From Ophiobolus disseminans (Eukaryota; Ascomycota; Dothideomycetes; Pleosporales; Phaeosphaeriaceae): 12,151 nucleotides of DNA. Made by a program: the position numbers and the translations under genes. The DNA lies in contig MU006237.1 in assembly GCA_010093685.1 (NCBI GenBank), positions 842,376-854,526 on the forward strand. The letters run 5' to 3'. This document shows positions 8,082 to 12,151 of this stretch, in pieces; position 1 is the stretch's first letter; each line of letters begins with the position of its first letter. The notes beneath the pieces are model-generated. The model was not told the DNA's origin. It saw only the letters and a list, made by a program, of their open reading frames with translations, and ran no database searches.

Positions 8082-11000
8082 GCCATGGCAGAGACTAGCA
8101 TCGAATCTAGGTATTTCGAGCATTTGGCTGAGTACTCCATAGCTATCTGCAAGAAGTGCAGGCATAGCGTGTTACCCAGCCATATCAAGAGACACGTGCA
8201 ACGCGCACACAAGGTTAAGCGCAAGCAGGCAGAAGAGATAGCGGAGGGAGTGCGCGTCTAGGTTGGGCTAATTGAGTACGCCAGCGAGTTGCAGGCGCCC
8301 AGCTAGGTCATCCCGCCCATCAGCCAGCTACCAGTATATCCAGACGGGTTATTATGCCAGCTAGAAGCAGCCCGTTGTTGCAAGGTATTTCGGAGCATAG
8401 ACGTTATTAAGAAGCATTAGCGAGAGGTACACGATTGGTCAGTAGGAAGCAAGGGCGGCTATCTAAGCCAGGTAGCGCAGAAAGAGGTACAGCTGCGCAT
8501 AGACGTGGGCTGCAGGCGCGTACATTGCCAGCGGCTGTTCATCTAAGGTCTAGGCTCGCAATACTTCGAGGTGCAGCTACCCAACGACAACAGCCCAGAC
8601 GTCGTGCCCGTGGACGGCGGCGCAGCGTAGGCGCGCGTCGGCGAGACAATAGACAAGGCGTAGGAGAGAGTCGAGAAGCGGGCACACAAGACAATTTAGG
8701 AGGGCGAGCGCAATGAGGTGAACCCGTGGGTAGAGCGGACGCAGTGGCTGCCGTACCTAGTGGGCATAGAGCGGGCGGACTTGATGGCGTGCGTTGAGGA
8801 GCTAGTGGCCGAGCCTGACCTGAGGAACGACGTAGAGCCCGAGCCGGTAGAGGCAGCGATCTGGAAGGCTATGGATAGGCTCACGCGGTTCAGCCAGGCG
8901 TTAGTGATTGAGCGCGTCGGCGTGTTTGTGCGGCTAGAGGCCATTCGAACAGAGAAGCACTAGACGCAGTACCAGCCGCTGCAGGCGTACATAGACAAGG
9001 AGGCGATTGTCAAGCACATACGGCTATGGCAGCAGGTGTTGATGTTCTTCGCACGTACGCAGAAGGAGCACGGGTAGAAGAGCCCGCAGTACTAGTTCAA
9101 GCGGCGGCAGCACGAGGCATAGGAGGCGTTAGTCCACGAAGCAGAGAGGGCAGCAGGAGGAGAGGCAGAAGAGAGGGAAACCGAGGCAGACGAGGCGGAC
9201 GAGCAGATGGACGAGGAGGCAGACGACGAGCTGGAGACAGACGAGGAGATAGAGGTTGACGAGATGGATCAGGCGACAGAGGCAGCACCCGATCAGAGCG
9301 CCGCGAGCGCCAGGCCAGAGAAGTTATCTAGGATCCAGAAAGCGTGTCTGGAGTTTTGTATCGCGTTGCTAGACCACCGTATTACCCGCTAAGAGTACGA
9401 CAGCCCGCTAGTATGCGCATTAGCTGTGCTGGGCGTCAAAGAGGAGGGCTAGAAGGGGCTAGAGCAGTATCCGCCGATATTGTCCGCCGTAATCAAGACA
9501 GCGCGGTTCATGGTAGTGCAGCAGGGGCTAGAGCTGTTAGGTGCGGATCTGCCAGATCCGCAAGATAGCGAAGACACAGACGACGACGACAACGCGTACG
9601 AGAGCGGCCCTAGCCCACGCCGCCGCCCGAAAGGATGCCTGCAGTTTGTCCAGCACATAATGGACAGGTTCATAGTGCGAGGCTGCCACAGCCCTATGCA
9701 GTAGATGCTGGATCTGCGGACGTACGGGCTGAAGATCCATTACAACACCACGTCGCGCGGGCACGTAGAGTGGACTGGCGATAAGCTGCTGTACAAGAAG
9801 CTGCACTTTAGCATAGCGCAGTTCTGCGGCATAGTCCACGGGCTCGCGAGCGAGAGCCGGCGGCTGTTGACTGAAGAGCTGTTGTTTAGCAAGGCTACGC
9901 CCGTACCCGCCGTGCCATGGGAGAGCATGCGCGATAACCTAACCGACGAGCGGCTAGGATAGAACTTTTTAAAGGACCAACGCACGCAGATGCCCGTCAA
10001 CGGCGAGCGGTGGCTGTTTGAGCGGGTAGAGCAGGAGGCTAGCGTCTAAGATTAGTTCATGAAGCCCGGAAGTCAGTCAGGGGTAGACCGGCAGGCAGTA
10101 GAGCGGTATATGGATCGGGTGGTCGAGTTCCGCGAGAAGCTAGCTGTATTAATGCATATCAGCGGCGGGCAGCTAGCGCGAGGCCCGGAGATATTAAGCG
10201 TTCGGCACAGCAACACGGTGCAGGGAGGCTACCGCAACGTATTCATCAAAGACAGGATAGTGGTGTTTGTAACGCGGTACCACAAGGGCTACAACGTCAG
10301 CAGAGACGTTAAGATTATCCACTGGTATCTGCCGCGCGAGGTAGGCGAGCTGGTGGTGTAGTACATGTGGCTAGTGCTGCCGTTCCAGCAGCGGCTTGAG
10401 GCATTGGTGTGGGAGAAGGAGGCGGTGTCGTCTCATATGTGGCCAGCCGACCCCAACAGGCGCAAGTGGACGACAGATCGACTTCGCGAGGCGTTGAAGC
10501 GCGAGAGCCAGATCGCTATAGGCTAGGAGTAGACGTTTGCCGGGTACCGCGAGATAGCAATTAGCATCAGCCGGCGGTTTTTGCGTGGATCCACCGCGTT
10601 CCAGGCAGACGAGGGGGAAGACAAGGAGGGCAATAAGGACACGGCAGAGGCGTCGATTGCCGACGAGCAGGCAGGCTATACGTCGCACGTTGCCGGGCTA
10701 GTGTACGCGCGAGGGATCATAGAGCAGGCAGGCGCGGTAGCAGACAAGCGGCAGCAGTTCCGGGCATCCAGCACCGACTAGCACCGGTTTTTAGGCTTCT
10801 AGGCAGACGTAGAGGACGGCGAAAAGAGCAGGAAGCGGAAGAGAGCACTATTTGAGAGCGAGGCGGATGAGGCAAGAATCAATCGGTGGCAGCGGCTGAG
10901 GAAGATAGACGGCAGCAAGCAGCTAAAGCGGATAATAGGCAACAAGGCCGAGTTTCGAGGCGTGCAAAAGCTGGCGATTAAGGCGATCGTAGCAGGCGAG

Positions 11001-12151
11001 AGCCCTGTTGTTGCCGTGATGCCCACTAGCGGAGGCAAAAGCTTGTTGTTCATGTTGCCAGCGTTTGCAGAGCAGGGCGGCACTACTGTCGTCGTCGTGC
11101 TGTTGATCGCGTTACGTGGCGATATGAAGCGGCGATGCCAGAAGCTGGGGATATTGTGCGTAGAGTGGGAGAGTCGCTACCCGCCTAACGCAGCAGCTGT
11201 AGTGTTGGTGACGCCCGAGTCAGCCGTAGGGGAGGCGTTTAACACGTTTTTGAACTAGCTTCAAGCAACGCGGCAGCTAGATCGGATTGTTATCGACGAG
11301 TGCTATGTCGTGTTGAACCGGCAGTACACGTTCCGTAAACAGATGCAGCAACTCAGCAGGCTAGTAGCCGCAGGGACGCAGATAGTTATGTTGACAGCGA
11401 CGTTGCCGCTAAGCGAGGAGGACGAGCTGTTCCGCCGCATGCATTTTAATCTAGAGCAGGTCAAGATGTTCAGGGCGCTAACAGCGCGGACTAACGTAGC
11501 GTATTGCGTGATTAAGACAGGCTAGAGAGCGAAAAAGCAGGAGGTAGAGGCGACCGTGTTGGCTATAGTACAGCGGAAGCAGAGGAAGTATAAGGCCAGC
11601 AAGATCGTAGTATACGGCAACTTAGTGGCTAAGGTCAAGGCGTTAGCGGAGAAGCTCGAGTGCTAGGCGTACCACTACAACGCCATCGGCAAGGCGAGCA
11701 TGTTAGAGGCGTTTATAGCTAGCCGGCAGCGCATCATCGTTGCCACTAGCGCGTTGGGCATAGGCGTAGACGTGCCCGACATCCGGTGTATTATCTACAT
11801 CGATTGGCCGTTCAGCGTGTTGGATTACGCGCAGGAGAGCGGCAGAGCTAGGAGAGATAGATTGCTAAGCGAGGCCATTATGATAGTGCAGGACAGCGAT
11901 CAGCGAGCCGCTAAGGACAGTCAGGATAAGGCAGAGCAGGCGTTGGTGGGATCGTACGTGGGAGAGAGCGGTGCTACGCAGTGCTAGAGGGTGGTGCTAG
12001 ACGGGTATTTGGACAAGCGGGAGGTAGAGCGGGCAGAATGCGAAGAGGGGGAGGAGAGATGTGACGTTTGTAGAGGGGAAGAGGCAGAGGAGGATAGCGA
12101 GCGACCTAGCGACAGCGAGCAATCCAGCGAGGTGGAGATAGGGGTAGAAGA
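8082..12151 (+). pseudogene. OrsD zinc finger / RecQ-like telomere-linked helicase, riddled with stops, 3' end off window
   Basis: The ATG at 8082 lies in an ideal context (CACCGCCATGG). One frame runs 1356 codons to the window edge without any indel but holds 26 stops: TAA at 8544, 9390, 10047; TAG at 8259, 8304, 8418, 8628, 8661, 8697, 8961, 9075, 9093, 9120, 9450, 9702, 9960, 10053, 10359, 10524, 10530, 10779, 10800, 11256, 11523, 11664, 11985. Domains in order: a C2H2-like finger (Cys codons 8148 and 8157, His 8193 and 8208) in the OrsD/DUF3505 style; an acidic linker (about 9140-9290); a conserved middle region with 'ILSVRHSNTVQGGYRN' and 'VVFVTRYHKGY' (10190-10300); then a RecQ core with Q motif 'FRGVQKLAI', Walker A MPTSGGKS (11019-11042), motif II read as DECY (11295-11306), LTATLP (11391-11408), motif V 'VATSALGIGVDVPDIR' (11739-11786), motif VI read as GRARRDR (11841-11861), and a Cys-rich tail with CDVC (12060-12071). 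Such genes cluster near fungal telomeres. It is dead as it stands. Confidence 0.9.

Noticed and set aside
7811..8224. 137-residue Cys-rich minus-strand frame
   Set aside because: It lies over the helicase leader, its repeats and its zinc finger; the Cys content is the complement of the GCAACCTGC repeats and CAG-rich words.
8082..12151. The pieces between stops as a series of separate small genes
   Set aside because: They share one frame, lack start contexts of their own, and together spell one known domain order.
8082..12151. TAG read as a sense codon (reassignment or programmed readthrough)
   Set aside because: CAG and TGG are still frequent in the same frame, TAA is also present, the expected residue at the stops is sometimes Trp and sometimes Gln, and catalytic motifs are altered by the same kind of change. 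The intact gene at 1317-3678 needs no such rule.

Overview
The window looks like subtelomeric or otherwise repeat-rich chromosomal DNA of a filamentous ascomycete (Pezizomycotina; my best guess is a Dothideomycete). The reasons are a gene with 46-59 bp GT-AG introns, two relics of RecQ-type helicases of the telomere-linked kind, a short TTAGGG tract, LTR retrotransposon relics, and a substitution pattern that matches repeat-induced point mutation (RIP: CpA to TpA on either strand). No telomere end is visible.

Layout, left to right. 1-613 (+): the decayed C-terminal end of a RecQ-like helicase. 614-1316: no gene, but a cluster of short inverted repeats at 657-735. 1317-3678 (-): the only intact gene I can support, a five-exon, 716-residue polytopic membrane protein; all splice junctions could be resolved by eye. 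3679-3950: its upstream region. 3951-4162 (+): a fragment of an NB-ARC domain from a fungal NLR-like STAND protein, with one frameshift. 4163-6536: a long stretch with no gene I can support, only weak coding-like scraps. 6537-about 7770 (-): a nested pair of LTR retrotransposon relics. The outer one is a Ty3/gypsy chromovirus whose chromodomain can still be read. The inner LTR, with U3 repeats and a TATA box, seems to have landed in it. 7839-7853: an interstitial telomere-like tract. 8082-12151 (+): an OrsD-type zinc finger / RecQ helicase gene running off the right edge. It stays in one reading frame for 1356 codons but carries 26 in-frame stops (23 TAG, 3 TAA, no TGA).

The main story is layered genome defence on subtelomeric repeats. 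The LTR relics are AT-rich and heavily mutated. The helicase element is still GC-rich and free of indels, yet has been killed by transitions that create stops and also alter the DExH and arginine-finger motifs. The single-copy membrane protein gene has escaped. The most unusual single signal is a 10-bp-period array in the inner LTR, upstream of its TATA box, which on the element's own strand puts GAA every 10 bp, the arrangement of step-type heat-shock elements. I did not find a convincing new multi-gene system. All family assignments are from memory of motifs; no search was run.
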